Assembly (NCBI GenBank): GCA_942493345.1
Contig: OW818695.1
Coordinates: forward strand, 3,038,001-3,102,000
Direction: 5' to 3'
DNA: 64,000 nt
DNA from: GWE2-42-39 sp942493345
GTDB lineage: Bacteria; Bacteroidota; Bacteroidia; Bacteroidales; Prolixibacteraceae
Shown here one piece after another: positions 7,514 through 17,026 of this stretch; positions within the stretch are counted from its first letter, which is position 1; each line of letters opens with the position of its first letter. Under the pieces are notes generated by a model, which saw only the letters and a program-made list of their open reading frames with translations, had not been told where the DNA came from and searched no databases. Both the position numbers and the translations under genes were made by a program.

Positions 7514-9688
7514 ATGATCATGGAGGAAATACACATAGTTGATAATCCGGCGCAACTGGCGAGATATGCCGGGGCAATCGAAAAGTTTTTCGCCTTGTAT
7601 ACGAAAAGCTTTCCCGATGCGGACGAACGCGAAGATCCTCAGATCATCATCCGAAGGATACATGATGGGAATTTTAAACCATATTCTCCTTCTACTGCTA
7701 TTATTTTAGCGGTGGACGATTCCAGCGTTTTTGGTGGGTCGATTGTTGAATATTATCGCGAAAGCCAATGTATGTTGCTCACTTACATTGTTATAGATCC
7801 TGTATCGAGAGGCAAAGGAATTGCACGGAAAATACTACACGACGGAGTTTCTCAGTTGATAAAAACGAAAGGTGAGCCTGTAAAAGCAGTATTTTTTGAA
7901 TCGAATATTCCATGGCTAACAGATAATGACTCATTCGATCCCTGGCAACGATACCAGGTATTTTCGAAACTTGGCGCAAAATGGATTGACATTGCTTATA
8001 CTCAGCCTCCGTTAGGAAAAGGGAAGGATCGGGTTTACAATTTGAATTTTTTTATTTTTCCTTCATTTTCAGGTATCGGGAATCGGCTGCAAAAAGAAGT
8101 CGTTGTGTCGTTTATGGACATTTTTTACAGGGAATTGGGTGTTGAAAACCCCCAAGCCGACAGCGATTTCAGGATAATGCTCCAAAGTATTGAAGATTGT
8201 TCGCGAGACGGATATATTCCCCTTAAAGAAATGCCCAGACAGGAACAGAATGTTTTTTTGTTTCAGAATGTTTCTGTAGCGTATCATTTTTCTGACCAAA
8301 AAACTGATTCTGAGGAAAGGCAATTGCCCGATGAAATGGCTCCCTGTCCGATCTTCGGATCTTATGAGTTCGACTTGTTCCAGTTCCGGTTTCAGTCGAA
8401 GTCGGGAAGACCTTACCGCACGATATGTAAAACCGAAACGCCGGAAAGAATAATCACGGTCAGGTTTCCTGAAAAAACTCAATTTATTACCGAAGGACGT
8501 TTTGAAACGTTAATAAGCTGTCAGCCGGAACTTCAGCTTGAAGTGAAACTTAACTGCACGCGTTTCAAAAATGGCAGTCAAATTTGGACTCTCGTTTTCA
8601 ACCCGGTTTTGGGACAGTCGTTTACCCAAACAGAAACTATCAAACTGATCAATTTGTTTAATCGGTCGCAGGAGTGCAGCAATATTGAATCTTCAACTGT
8701 ATTTCTCGATGGACAACATGAATTTGATAGCCTCGTAAGTCTTGCTGAAAATCTGGCCGGAACCGATTCAGAGCATCCATTCAATTTGATATATTCAGGA
8801 GTAGTGCAGGTTGATGCTCCGGGAGATTCAGCCAGTCACAGTCCGAACTCAGAATTATGGAAAGAAATAATCGAGGATATTGATAAAGTTGTAAAAAACG
8901 ATTTTGTAGCAAAAAGCGGGCTTGAAAAAAAATACCTTCAGGAAAAAAAAGTGAGGGATATCTTAAACATCATGTGTGGTTTTGCCCTTGGAATATTCGA
9001 TTATAACAGAATGAGCTTTGAAGAAGTATTGGACACCATTATGCCATTGACATCTTCCGTCCATACTTTTGTGTTGATGAACAAAGGGATTTTATCCTCA
9101 TTTTCGATGGATGATCAATGGTTCGAAATGGTCAGATATAATATCGGGATGAATCCATATCTATTGATTTCAAGTGCTGTTATTGCATACAATGACCTCG
9201 AATCCTCAAAATCGGAAGAAGAACTTGACGGATTGCTCGACAACAAAAATCCGACCAGCGGGTTGCATGATCTGATCAGTAACCGTAAGCGTCTGGAGCG
9301 TAAAATTAATGAGGAAATCCTTCCCAACGTGTTTCATTACCCTACCGAACGTATTATTTTCGAGAAAGGGATGTCGCACCGGGGAATTTCGGACAGAATC
9401 GAAAGTGTACGAAACCGTCTTGAAGAACTGGTTGCCCTTATAGACGATGCAGTAGCCAGCCGAAAAGCGAATTCGGATATTATTGTATCTGTTTTGCTTG
9501 CTTCAATATCGATATTGTCGATGGAGAAAGTTTTTGGTGATATTTTCCGCTCAATTGGAGAATATGGTGGTTTTCTTGCTGCATGGAAGGTTTATGGTTT
9601 ACAGTGGTTGGCATTCCTGGTTTTTTTCGTAATCGCGATGTCTCTAACTGTCATTTTTGTAATTCGAAGCAAAAAGAAAATCGGATAA
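7514..9688 (+). CDS. GNAT acetyltransferase fused to a membrane-anchored domain of unknown function
   Basis: A 724-residue protein. Residues 1-180 resemble a GNAT acetyltransferase: LLTYIVIDPVSRGKGIARKIL (~90-110) carries the RGKGIA acetyl-CoA pyrophosphate loop, followed by a Y/F-rich strand (FSKLGAKWIDI). The middle (180-600) matches no family I recognise. The C-terminus has a charged helical stretch (RIESVRNRLEELVALIDDA) and two predicted transmembrane helices (~660-680 and ~695-718), ending in RSKKKIG. That layout, a large cytosolic part followed by two C-terminal helices, recalls CorA-like proteins, but no GMN motif is present. It stands alone, divergent from tetR, with a terminator-like hairpin at 9736. 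Only the GNAT half has an assignable activity. Confidence 0.7.
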   Translation: MIMEEIHIVDNPAQLARYAGAIEKFFALYTKSFPDADEREDPQIIIRRIHDGNFKPYSPSTAIILAVDDSSVFGGSIVEYYRESQCMLLTYIVIDPVSRGKGIARKILHDGVSQLIKTKGEPVKAVFFESNIPWLTDNDSFDPWQRYQVFSKLGAKWIDIAYTQPPLGKGKDRVYNLNFFIFPSFSGIGNRLQKEVVVSFMDIFYRELGVENPQADSDFRIMLQSIEDCSRDGYIPLKEMPRQEQNVFLFQNVSVAYHFSDQKTDSEERQLPDEMAPCPIFGSYEFDLFQFRFQSKSGRPYRTICKTETPERIITVRFPEKTQFITEGRFETLISCQPELQLEVKLNCTRFKNGSQIWTLVFNPVLGQSFTQTETIKLINLFNRSQECSNIESSTVFLDGQHEFDSLVSLAENLAGTDSEHPFNLIYSGVVQVDAPGDSASHSPNSELWKEIIEDIDKVVKNDFVAKSGLEKKYLQEKKVRDILNIMCGFALGIFDYNRMSFEEVLDTIMPLTSSVHTFVLMNKGILSSFSMDDQWFEMVRYNIGMNPYLLISSAVIAYNDLESSKSEEELDGLLDNKNPTSGLHDLISNRKRLERKINEEILPNVFHYPTERIIFEKGMSHRGISDRIESVRNRLEELVALIDDAVASRKANSDIIVSVLLASISILSMEKVFGDIFRSIGEYGGFLAAWKVYGLQWLAFLVFFVIAMSLTVIFVIRSKKKIG

Positions 9689-9735
9689 AGGAATATTCAA
9701 AGAACTCATCTTTCAAGTTGAAAAGAACACGAAAC

Positions 9736-9764
9736 AACCGGTATTTCTTTGAGGAATATCGGTT
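9736..9764 (+). terminator. Terminator-like hairpin after the GNAT-membrane fusion
   Basis: aaccggtattt pairs with gaatatcggtt across a short loop, followed by a T-rich stretch (cctataattttctttt). It lies 48 bases after the stop at 9688. Confidence 0.5.
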
Positions 9765-9888
9765 CCTATAATTTTCTTTTGGCGGGAAGGTGAAGTTTTA
9801 TAGATATACGTGAATCGTCTGGGACAGGTAAAATCAATTTTTATATCTTTATGCTCCGATTTTTTAAGAACCTAATATTCGACAAACC

Positions 9889-11205
9889 ATGAAAAATAAT
9901 CGAAGAGAATTCATAAAACACTCAGCAGTTATTGCTGCCGGTGTTGCTGCAATGCCTACCATTTTAAGTGCAGGCTGTTCTCCCAACGAAAAAATTACCG
10001 TAGGACTGATTGGCGCGCGTGGCCAGGGGTGGGTCGATATGGAAGCTTTTCTAAAGCAAAAAAATGTAGTGTGTGCCGCTATTTGCGATGTTGATCAACG
10101 GGTGATTGACAAACGGGTTTCCGATGCGGAAAAAATTCAAGGTAAAAAACCAGAACAATACAAAGATTTCAGAAAACTTCTGGAACGAAAAGATATTGAC
10201 GTAATTATTAATGGAACGCCTGACCACTGGCATTGTATTCCGACCATTTATGCCTGCGAAGCAGGAAAAGATGTTTATACAGAAAAGCCGTTGGCCAATT
10301 CGATCGAAGAAACCAACCTGATGGTGAAAGCTGTTAAACGCTACAATTCGGTGGTTCAGGTAGGACAGTGGCAGCGCAGCGACCCGCACTGGAAAGCAGC
10401 CGTAGATTATTTGCATGCCGGAAATATTGGACGTATCCGTTCGGTGCGTGCTTGGTCGTATGTGGGCTGGAAAACTTCCATCCCGGTTGTTCCCGATGAA
10501 GCTGCACCCGAAGGTGTTGATTACGATATGTGGTTGGGTCCGGCTCTCAGTCGTCCGTACAATAAAAACCGTTTTCATGCTTCGTTTCGCTGGTATTGGG
10601 ATTATGCAGGTGGCTTGATGTGCGACTGGGGTGTACACATGCTCGATTATGCTTTGTATGGCATGAACGAATATGTTCCGAAATCAATAATGGCATCGGG
10701 TGGCAAGTATGCATTCCCGACCGATGATATGGAAACTCCTGATACCATGATGGCGGTCTACGATTTTGGCAGTTTCGGTTTGTTGTGGGACCATACGATT
10801 GGCATATACGGCGCCCAATACAAGAACCGTCCTCATGGAGTTGCGTTTGTTGGCGAATACGGTACTCTTGTGGTCGATCGTGGCGGTTGGGAAGTAATTC
10901 CTGAAACCAAAAGTACCGGTAAAAAAGATGGCTATGAAGGAATGCCAATTCAACCATCAACCGGAAAAGGACTCGATTTGCACGTGGCTAATTTCCTCGA
11001 TTGCGTTAAAACCCGCAACAAACCAAATTGCGATATTGAAATTGGCGCCCACATTGCCCGTTTTGCCCACTTGGGAAATATTTCGTACCGATTGGGGCGG
11101 AAACTGGAATGGGATGGCGACAAACAGGAATTTAAAAACGATCCAGAGGCAAATACTTATTTAAAAGCAAAATACCGCGCTCCCTGGGAGTTGCCGAAAG
11201 TATAG
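9889..11205 (+). CDS. Gfo/Idh/MocA-family oxidoreductase, Tat-exported
   Basis: A 438-residue protein. The N-terminus NNRREFIKHSAVIAAGVAA is a twin-arginine signal, followed by ILSAGC, a possible lipobox. The Rossmann domain starts at KITVGLIGARGQGW. TEKPLANS (~115) is the conserved EKP active-site motif of the family. The C-terminal domain holds WYWDYAGGLMCDWGVHMLDYA, with the His usually near the substrate. Gfo/Idh/MocA enzymes are NAD(P)-dependent sugar or cyclitol dehydrogenases, and exported forms are common in carbohydrate-degrading Bacteroidota. The creatininase-family gene 122 bases downstream may act in the same pathway. Substrate unknown. Confidence 0.88.
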   Translation: MKNNRREFIKHSAVIAAGVAAMPTILSAGCSPNEKITVGLIGARGQGWVDMEAFLKQKNVVCAAICDVDQRVIDKRVSDAEKIQGKKPEQYKDFRKLLERKDIDVIINGTPDHWHCIPTIYACEAGKDVYTEKPLANSIEETNLMVKAVKRYNSVVQVGQWQRSDPHWKAAVDYLHAGNIGRIRSVRAWSYVGWKTSIPVVPDEAAPEGVDYDMWLGPALSRPYNKNRFHASFRWYWDYAGGLMCDWGVHMLDYALYGMNEYVPKSIMASGGKYAFPTDDMETPDTMMAVYDFGSFGLLWDHTIGIYGAQYKNRPHGVAFVGEYGTLVVDRGGWEVIPETKSTGKKDGYEGMPIQPSTGKGLDLHVANFLDCVKTRNKPNCDIEIGAHIARFAHLGNISYRLGRKLEWDGDKQEFKNDPEANTYLKAKYRAPWELPKV

Positions 11206-11327
11206 ATGAGTGATTTTCGATATTTGATGCCCGATACAGGATTCCGGAATAAACGACACCAGGTAAAAATGTAGAGCATCGAGTATCAAATATTCAGAAT
11301 CGAGAATCAATTTTCAAAATCACACAC

Positions 11328-12089
11328 ATGAGACCCTATATTTTATCCGAGACCAACTGGAAAACAGTAAAAGATACCGATTATCAACTGGCTGTTTTGC
11401 CTTGGGGCGCCACCGAAGCGCACAATTACCACTTGCCCTATTCTACCGATAATTTCGAAGCTGAAGCGGTTGCCATCGGTGCTGCTGAAGTCGCATGGGA
11501 AAAGGGAGCGAAAGTGATTGTATTGCCAACCGTCTCGTTTGGGGTGAATACAGGCCAGCACAATATCAAGCTGGACATGAACCTGAATCCAAGCACCCAG
11601 TTTGCAATACTAAATGATGTGCTGGAAACCCTCAACCGGCAGGGTATATACAAATTTGTTATTCTGAATAGCCACGGGGGAAATGATTTCCGGCAAATGC
11701 TCCGGGAACTTGGATTAAAATATCCCAAAATGTTTCTTTCGGAAATCGACTGGTACAAGATAAAAGAACAAAAAGATCTGTTCGACGATTTGGGCGAACA
11801 TGCAGGTGAGGTAGAAACCAGCCTGATGTTGTTTCTGAAGCCGGAACTGGTACTTCCATTGGATGAAGCAGGCGGCGGTGTTGCCAAAAAGTTCCGGTTC
11901 AAAGGCATTCAGGAAGGCTGGGCCTGGGCCGAACGCAAGTGGGACAAAGTTACCGCCGATACCGGTATTGGCGATCCGGCCAAAGCAACCGCAGAAAAAG
12001 GGAAACGTTTTTATGCCCTGATGTGCCAGAAAATTGGCAATTATCTTTTTGAACTGGCAAAATCGGATCCGGGTGACTGGTATGAATAA
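11328..12089 (+). CDS. Creatininase-family amidohydrolase
   Basis: A 253-residue protein with the metal-binding framework of the creatininase family: LPWGATEAHNYHLPYSTD (~25-42, Glu/His/Asp ligands), ILNSHGGND (~107-115) and GEHAGEVETSLML (~150). Relatives include creatinine amidohydrolase, MftE and amidohydrolases in riboflavin/F420 pathways, so the name does not fix a substrate. It follows the Gfo/Idh oxidoreductase on the same strand, and the pairing suggests joint catabolism of a sugar or amide compound (inference). No signal peptide, so cytoplasmic. Confidence 0.88.
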   Translation: MRPYILSETNWKTVKDTDYQLAVLPWGATEAHNYHLPYSTDNFEAEAVAIGAAEVAWEKGAKVIVLPTVSFGVNTGQHNIKLDMNLNPSTQFAILNDVLETLNRQGIYKFVILNSHGGNDFRQMLRELGLKYPKMFLSEIDWYKIKEQKDLFDDLGEHAGEVETSLMLFLKPELVLPLDEAGGGVAKKFRFKGIQEGWAWAERKWDKVTADTGIGDPAKATAEKGKRFYALMCQKIGNYLFELAKSDPGDWYE

Positions 12090-12192
12090 AAGATTATTCT
12101 GGATTGAAAAGTCTGATTCAGAATACAATTCTGCGGGAAGCAAAAACTCGATTTTTGATTGATAACGTTTTATGATAAGGATATAATAACAC

Positions 12193-12236
12193 AAAAAAAG
12201 ACCGTCTCAAAGCAAAAATTGAGACGGTCTTTTTTC
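12193..12236. terminator. Bidirectional intrinsic terminator
   Basis: aaaagaccgtctcaa pairs with ttgagacggtctttttt around an 8-base loop, with A-tract and T-tract at either side. It separates the plus-strand creatininase gene from the minus-strand rpoD gene and can serve both. The stem core ccgtctca recurs in the terminator at 29488. Confidence 0.88.
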
Positions 12237-12251
12237 ATTTTTCCCGGTTTT

Positions 12252-13112
12252 TTATCCGAGGTAAGTTTTCAATAGTTTGCTACGTGATGTGTGTCTTAAT
12301 CTACGAATAGCTTTTTCTTTTATTTGCCGAACCCTTTCGCGGGTTAGCCCAAATCTTTCTCCGATTTCTTCCAGGGTCATTTCCTGGCATCCAATTCCAA
12401 AGAACATCCTGATGATGTCACTTTCTCGTTCTGTAAGGGTAGCGAGAGCTCTTTCTATTTCCCGGGCCAACGATTCCATCATCAGACTGCGGTCTGCATT
12501 GGGCGAATCGTTGTTGATCAGGACATCGAGGAGGCTGTTGTCTTCACCTTCAACAAACGGTGCGTCAACCGAAATGTGTCGTCCTGACACGCGCAGGGTA
12601 TCGGCAACTTTGTCGGCGGGAAGCTCCAGCGAATCAGCTAATTCTTCAGGCGATGGTTTACGTTCGTGTTCTTGTTCGAATTTCGAAAACGCTTTGTTGA
12701 TTTTATTCAACGAACCTACCTGGTTAAGCGGTAAACGAACAATGCGCGACTGTTCTGCAAGGGCCTGCAAAATCGACTGGCGGATCCACCAAACAGCATA
12801 CGAAATAAACTTGAATCCCCGCGTTTCATCGAATTTTTCTGCTGCTTTTATCAGTCCCAAATTCCCTTCATTGATAAGGTCGGGTAAACTTAACCCTTGA
12901 TTTTGGTACTGTTTGGCTACAGAAACAACAAAACGAAGATTGGCACGGGTTAGTTTTTCCAATGCTGCCTGATCACCTTTTTTGATCCTTTGAGCTAATT
13001 CTACTTCTTCCTCAACGGTAATAAGATCTTCTTTGCCAATTTCTTGCAAATACTTGTCCAAAGAAGCGCTCTCGCGGTTGGTAATCGATTTTGTAATCTT
13101 AAGTTGTCTCAT
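12252..13112 (-). CDS. rpoD: Primary RNA polymerase sigma factor RpoD/SigA
   Basis: A 286-residue sigma-70, the short form typical of Bacteroidota primary sigma factors, which lack region 1.1. Region 1.2 begins at ESASLDKYLQEIGKEDLIT. Region 2 has DLINEGNLGLIKAAEKFD and FKFISYAVWWIRQSILQALAE. Region 3 follows, and region 4 ends with TLEEIGERFGLTRERVRQIKEKAIRRLR, the -35 recognition helix. Bacteroidota sigma recognises TTTG/TANNTTTG promoters, and this gene has such a promoter upstream (13136-13167). Single-gene unit ending at the terminator at 12193-12236. Confidence 0.96.
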   Translation of the reverse strand: MRQLKITKSITNRESASLDKYLQEIGKEDLITVEEEVELAQRIKKGDQAALEKLTRANLRFVVSVAKQYQNQGLSLPDLINEGNLGLIKAAEKFDETRGFKFISYAVWWIRQSILQALAEQSRIVRLPLNQVGSLNKINKAFSKFEQEHERKPSPEELADSLELPADKVADTLRVSGRHISVDAPFVEGEDNSLLDVLINNDSPNADRSLMMESLAREIERALATLTERESDIIRMFFGIGCQEMTLEEIGERFGLTRERVRQIKEKAIRRLRHTSRSKLLKTYLG

Positions 13113-13135
13113 TCTACCCTTTAATAAAAAACGTG

Positions 13136-13167
13136 CAAATATAGACTTTGTAGGTCAATAATTCAAG
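13136..13167 (-). promoter_or_regulatory. Bacteroidota-type promoter of rpoD
   Basis: On the minus strand, CTTG, then a 20-base spacer, then TATATTTG. This fits the -33 TTTG / -7 TANNTTTG consensus of Bacteroidota. The -7 box (13136-13143) is about 24 bases from the rpoD start codon. Confidence 0.6.
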
Positions 13168-13228
13168 CACATAATGACATTGTCCGATTTGCTTAACAAA
13201 TTAGTAACTGCGTAGGATTGTTGGGTAT

Positions 13229-14662
13229 CTATTTTATACCAAATACATAATATGCCAACTCACCATCGGGATAAATCCCTTCAATCAGAATGCCACCACT
13301 TGCATTATTAATGATGTATTTTAAATCTTTAACCTCATAAACAGGCCTCTTGTTCACATCAGTAATAATAAATCCTTCTTTTACTCCGGCATCTTTCATT
13401 TTGCCATCATTTAGATCAACAATTTTCAAACCATTTCTGATTCGTAAATGTTGTTTTTCCTTGTCGGAGATTACCTCAAGAGTTGCGCCAAATATGTCAT
13501 CTCCTTCTTTTTTAACTATTTCGGTATCTCCGTGCTTGTTACGAAGCGTTACGTTATATTGTTTCTTTTTGTTGTCTCTTTTTACCACCACATTAATAAC
13601 ATCGCCGGGACGGTGTTTCCCAACCTGCTCCTGAAGTTCGGCGGTGGTGTTCACCGTTACGCCATCAATGCTGATAATTACGTCTTCCGGTTCAATGCCG
13701 CCATCTTTTGCACCTCCGTCGCCAACAGCGCCGATAAAAACACCTTCGATTTTATCGAGTTTGTATTCTTTGGCAATTTCAGCATCAACATTCTTAATTT
13801 CGACACCCAACAATGCACGTTGTACTTCGCCGAATTCGGTTAAATCGGCCACTACTTTTTTGACGATATTGACCGGAATGGCAAATGAATAACCACTATA
13901 CGATCCGGTACTTGATGCAATGGCTGTGTTGATACCGACCAGCTCTGCCTGCATATTCACCAGCGCTCCACCGCTATTCCCCGGGTTGACTGCAGCATCG
14001 GTCTGGATGAATGCCTCGATCCCCATACGGTTGGGGTTGATCCCGATGCTTCGGCCTTTGGCACTGACAATACCGGCTGTTACCGTTGAGGTCAGGTTGA
14101 ACGGGTTGCCCACTGCAAGTACCCATTGTCCCAGTTTTAAATTGTCGGAGTCACCAAAACGCAGGAAAGGTAACTCTTTTTCATCTATTTTGAGCAGGGC
14201 GATATCGGTCATTGGATCGGTTCCGATAAGTTTTCCTTTGAATTCCCGGCGATCGTCCAATATTACAGTAATTTCGTCTGCATCTTCGATTACGTGATTG
14301 TTGGTTACGATAAAACCATCCGTAGAAATAATTACACCGGAGCCTGAACCTTGTCTTTGAGGCGCTTCCTGTTGACGGTATCCATCGCCAAAAAACCATT
14401 CGTAAAACGGGTTTGAAGAATAGTCATCTCCTTTTTGGGTAACCATGATGTGAACTACTGCGTGAACAGAAGTCTCAGCAGCATAACTCAGGTCAGGTAA
14501 ATCGCCTGGAATGACCGGAAGACTGGCATATTGAACGGGTTGGTTTTCTTTTATTGTTACAACCTCGGGAGCATTAAAGTATTTGGTGTATACCCAAAGT
14601 GCTACAAAAGCTCCTACAATAGCAAAAAACAACGGCAAAATCCCTTTTCTAATGTTTCTCAT
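13229..14662 (-). CDS. degP: DegP/HtrA-family periplasmic serine protease
   Basis: A 477-residue Do-family protease with an N-terminal signal anchor (FFAIVGAFVALWVYT). The trypsin-like domain has all three catalytic residues: His in IVTNNHVIEDADE (~118), Asp in DPMTDIALLKI (~150) and Ser in NPGNSGGALVN (~225). A first PDZ domain covers about 285-375 (GVFIGAVGDGGAKDGGIEPED), and a second, more divergent one about 390-477 (MKDAGVKEGFIITDVN). The enzyme degrades or refolds damaged envelope proteins. It is a single gene; a TATATTTG -7 box at 14707-14714 lies about 45 bases upstream. Confidence 0.93.
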   Translation of the reverse strand: MRNIRKGILPLFFAIVGAFVALWVYTKYFNAPEVVTIKENQPVQYASLPVIPGDLPDLSYAAETSVHAVVHIMVTQKGDDYSSNPFYEWFFGDGYRQQEAPQRQGSGSGVIISTDGFIVTNNHVIEDADEITVILDDRREFKGKLIGTDPMTDIALLKIDEKELPFLRFGDSDNLKLGQWVLAVGNPFNLTSTVTAGIVSAKGRSIGINPNRMGIEAFIQTDAAVNPGNSGGALVNMQAELVGINTAIASSTGSYSGYSFAIPVNIVKKVVADLTEFGEVQRALLGVEIKNVDAEIAKEYKLDKIEGVFIGAVGDGGAKDGGIEPEDVIISIDGVTVNTTAELQEQVGKHRPGDVINVVVKRDNKKKQYNVTLRNKHGDTEIVKKEGDDIFGATLEVISDKEKQHLRIRNGLKIVDLNDGKMKDAGVKEGFIITDVNKRPVYEVKDLKYIINNASGGILIEGIYPDGELAYYVFGIK

Positions 14663-15010
14663 AGCTTCTACAATTTAAGTATTAGTAATATTTTCTATTT
14701 TCTTTCCAAATATAACGCAGCAAAATCGGTTGTGATATATCCGTTTTGTTTCCTTTAAATTGTTTAACAGATTTTAACAAGAATCCCATATTATGGGAAA
14801 ATTGTTCGGATCAAAATTCAGACCAGTCATGTTTTTCTGCAATAAGTTCAGATTCTGAATAATTATTTGATTTTTTTTGCCATTTTTGGATACCAATGTG
14901 CCATTTTTACTTTTGGCGGATGTACGTGTGGTTTTATTCTTCCTTTTCGTAAGGTGAAACGAATAAAACGACCTGCATTCTCTCAATATATGCACTAATC
15001 TTTGTTTACT
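14663..15010. other. Intergenic region between htrA and the Cache kinase
   Basis: A 348-base divergent gap. The minus strand carries TATATTTG at 14707-14714, a good -7 box for the protease gene without an obvious -33 partner. The rest is AT-rich with no convincing gene; an open frame at 14774-14995 (minus) has no recognisable protein features. Confidence 0.45.
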
Positions 15011-17026
15011 ATGAACCTGGACTTCTGGAACCTTTGGAATTCGAAAAATATTTCAAAGCTATTTAGCCGCATGATCGTTTTTGTTACAATCCTTACAACC
15101 GTTTTGATCGGCGGGATTATGATTTATCACGAAATTACAAATTTCAGAAAGATCGAACGGTTTCAGCGTGAGAAATATATCACCGAACAAAAAGCGCTGA
15201 TAAAGGATATCGTATTAAGCGAAGTCAGGTACATCAAAATGCGAAAAAAAAGCATGGAGCAGGAATATGCCAACGAACTAAAGTTCAACGTAGAACAAGC
15301 TTACGAGATGTGCATGGGACTGTATAACGAACTCGATTCGTATTCTACTTCAGACAAAAGAAAATTGCTAAAAAAAATAACTTCATTTTTAAAATCGAAA
15401 GACCACTTTCGTAAAATTTTTATTGGTTCGATGGATGGTACGGGAATTTATTACCCGGGGCATCCACAGTACGAAAATACCAACCTGCTTCGCCATACCG
15501 ATGTGCACGGAAATAAAGTAATCGAATCGGAGCTTGATTTTCTTCGGGACACAACCGAAGGGTTTATTTATTATGGTTTGGATAATTTGCCCCAGGCTGA
15601 TTCTTTACCGGTTAAAAAAGTTGTGTACCTGAAGAAATTCGAACCGTTGGGCTGGTACTTTGGAGGTAAAATTTATCTGGAGGATCATTCCCCGGTTTTC
15701 AGAAAAGATATTGCAGAGAAAATAAGTTCAGTGAGGTTCCGGTATGGTGGGTATATTTTTGTCAATCATGTCAACGGAACCCCGATCGTTTTAGATGGCC
15801 AAATGTACAATGGAACGTACAATTTTTTCGATGGTTCGGATACCAGCCGGTACAATGTTTTTCAAAAAGAGTTGGAGACAGCAAAAGCGTCGGACGAAGG
15901 AGGCTATTTTTTGTATTACTGGAATAAAATTGGTGAAACGGAACTTGCCCAGAAACTCTCGTATGCAGTATATGTCAAAGAACTTAACTGGCTGGTTGGG
16001 GCAGGCTTTTATATGAATGATATTGATCAGCAATTAGTTGAGCAAAAGGCCGTGTTGCAAAAAAATCTCCAGGGTTCAATCGCCAGAATTGTTCTCATCT
16101 TTTTCTTTGTCCTGCTGCTGGAATCAATAATTGTCATTTATTTTGATAAGCATTACAAAAATGATTTCAATAATTTTTTTAGTTTCTTTAAAAACGCTTC
16201 CGAGAAATATGAAAAGGTATCTCCCGAAGCATTTTATTTTGAGGAATTTCGAAGAACAGCAAATGCTGTTAATACAATGATCGACAAGCACGAAGAGATT
16301 CATCTCAGGTTGGCAGAAGAACATGAACGCGCAATGAATTCGGACAAACTGAAAACGGCATTTTTAGCGAACATGTCGCACGAAATAAGAACCCCGATGA
16401 ATGCAATAGTCGGATTCTCTGATTTATTGGGGTGTCGGGATGAATTTTTAAAGCAGGATGAAATCGTTCAGCATATAAAATCGAGTTCGCATCAGCTTTT
16501 AAAGTTGATTGACGATATTGTCGATATTTCAAAAATTGAATCAAACCAGCTTCGAATCATAAAACGGGAATTTGCCCTTGGCGAATTTCTGAAAAGTATA
16601 GAAATTTATGCAAGTCAATTATTAAGCAAGAAACAGACCGGCACCGTTGAATTCTTTACGGAATACAAATTTCCCCAAGGGTTCAGGCTAAATACCGATG
16701 AATTAAGGCTGAAACAGGTATTGTTAAATCTGTTGGGGAATGCTTCAAAATTCACGTTAAATGGAACCATTAAACTTTGTGTATCGCTGGAGGAAAAGAA
16801 GATATCTTTTTCGGTAAAAGATACAGGAATCGGGATACAGGAGGATGAACACGAATTGGTTTTTGAACGGTTCCGGCAAGCAGAAACTGTAAGCGGATCG
16901 GTTTATGGAGGAACCGGACTAGGGCTGGCTATTTCAAAAAACATTGTCGAACTGCTTGGCGGAAAAATCAATTTAAAATCGAAACAGGGAGAAGGCTCCG
17001 AATTTTATTTTACCCTTCCGGTTTAA
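15011..17026 (+). CDS. Membrane histidine kinase with extracytoplasmic Cache-type sensor
   Basis: The start is taken at the ATG at 15011; a TTG three codons upstream is less likely. The 671-residue protein has a transmembrane helix at ~20-40, a ~300-residue periplasmic domain of dCache/sCache type (IGSMDGTGIYYPGHPQ, KKFEPLGWYFGGKIYLEDH, VKELNWLVGAGFYMNDID), a second helix at ~355-378, then HisKA with FLANMSHEIRTPMNAIVGF (His near 456) and a HATPase domain with N box LLNLLGNASKFT, DTGIGIQEDE and GGTGLGLAISKNIVELLGG. No response regulator is adjacent, so it is an orphan kinase. Its stop overlaps the convergent LOG gene by 4 bases. Confidence 0.9.
   Translation: MNLDFWNLWNSKNISKLFSRMIVFVTILTTVLIGGIMIYHEITNFRKIERFQREKYITEQKALIKDIVLSEVRYIKMRKKSMEQEYANELKFNVEQAYEMCMGLYNELDSYSTSDKRKLLKKITSFLKSKDHFRKIFIGSMDGTGIYYPGHPQYENTNLLRHTDVHGNKVIESELDFLRDTTEGFIYYGLDNLPQADSLPVKKVVYLKKFEPLGWYFGGKIYLEDHSPVFRKDIAEKISSVRFRYGGYIFVNHVNGTPIVLDGQMYNGTYNFFDGSDTSRYNVFQKELETAKASDEGGYFLYYWNKIGETELAQKLSYAVYVKELNWLVGAGFYMNDIDQQLVEQKAVLQKNLQGSIARIVLIFFFVLLLESIIVIYFDKHYKNDFNNFFSFFKNASEKYEKVSPEAFYFEEFRRTANAVNTMIDKHEEIHLRLAEEHERAMNSDKLKTAFLANMSHEIRTPMNAIVGFSDLLGCRDEFLKQDEIVQHIKSSSHQLLKLIDDIVDISKIESNQLRIIKREFALGEFLKSIEIYASQLLSKKQTGTVEFFTEYKFPQGFRLNTDELRLKQVLLNLLGNASKFTLNGTIKLCVSLEEKKISFSVKDTGIGIQEDEHELVFERFRQAETVSGSVYGGTGLGLAISKNIVELLGGKINLKSKQGEGSEFYFTLPV

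Noticed and set aside
10051..10638. A 195-codon frame antisense to the Gfo/Idh oxidoreductase
   Set aside because: No signal or motif; the plus-strand gene is complete and conserved.
12277..12900. A 207-codon frame antisense to rpoD
   Set aside because: Ser/Arg-rich shadow of the conserved sigma factor.
14774..14995. A 73-codon minus frame upstream of the Cache kinase
   Set aside because: Low-complexity Lys/Asn-rich composition, no recognisable motif and no supporting context.
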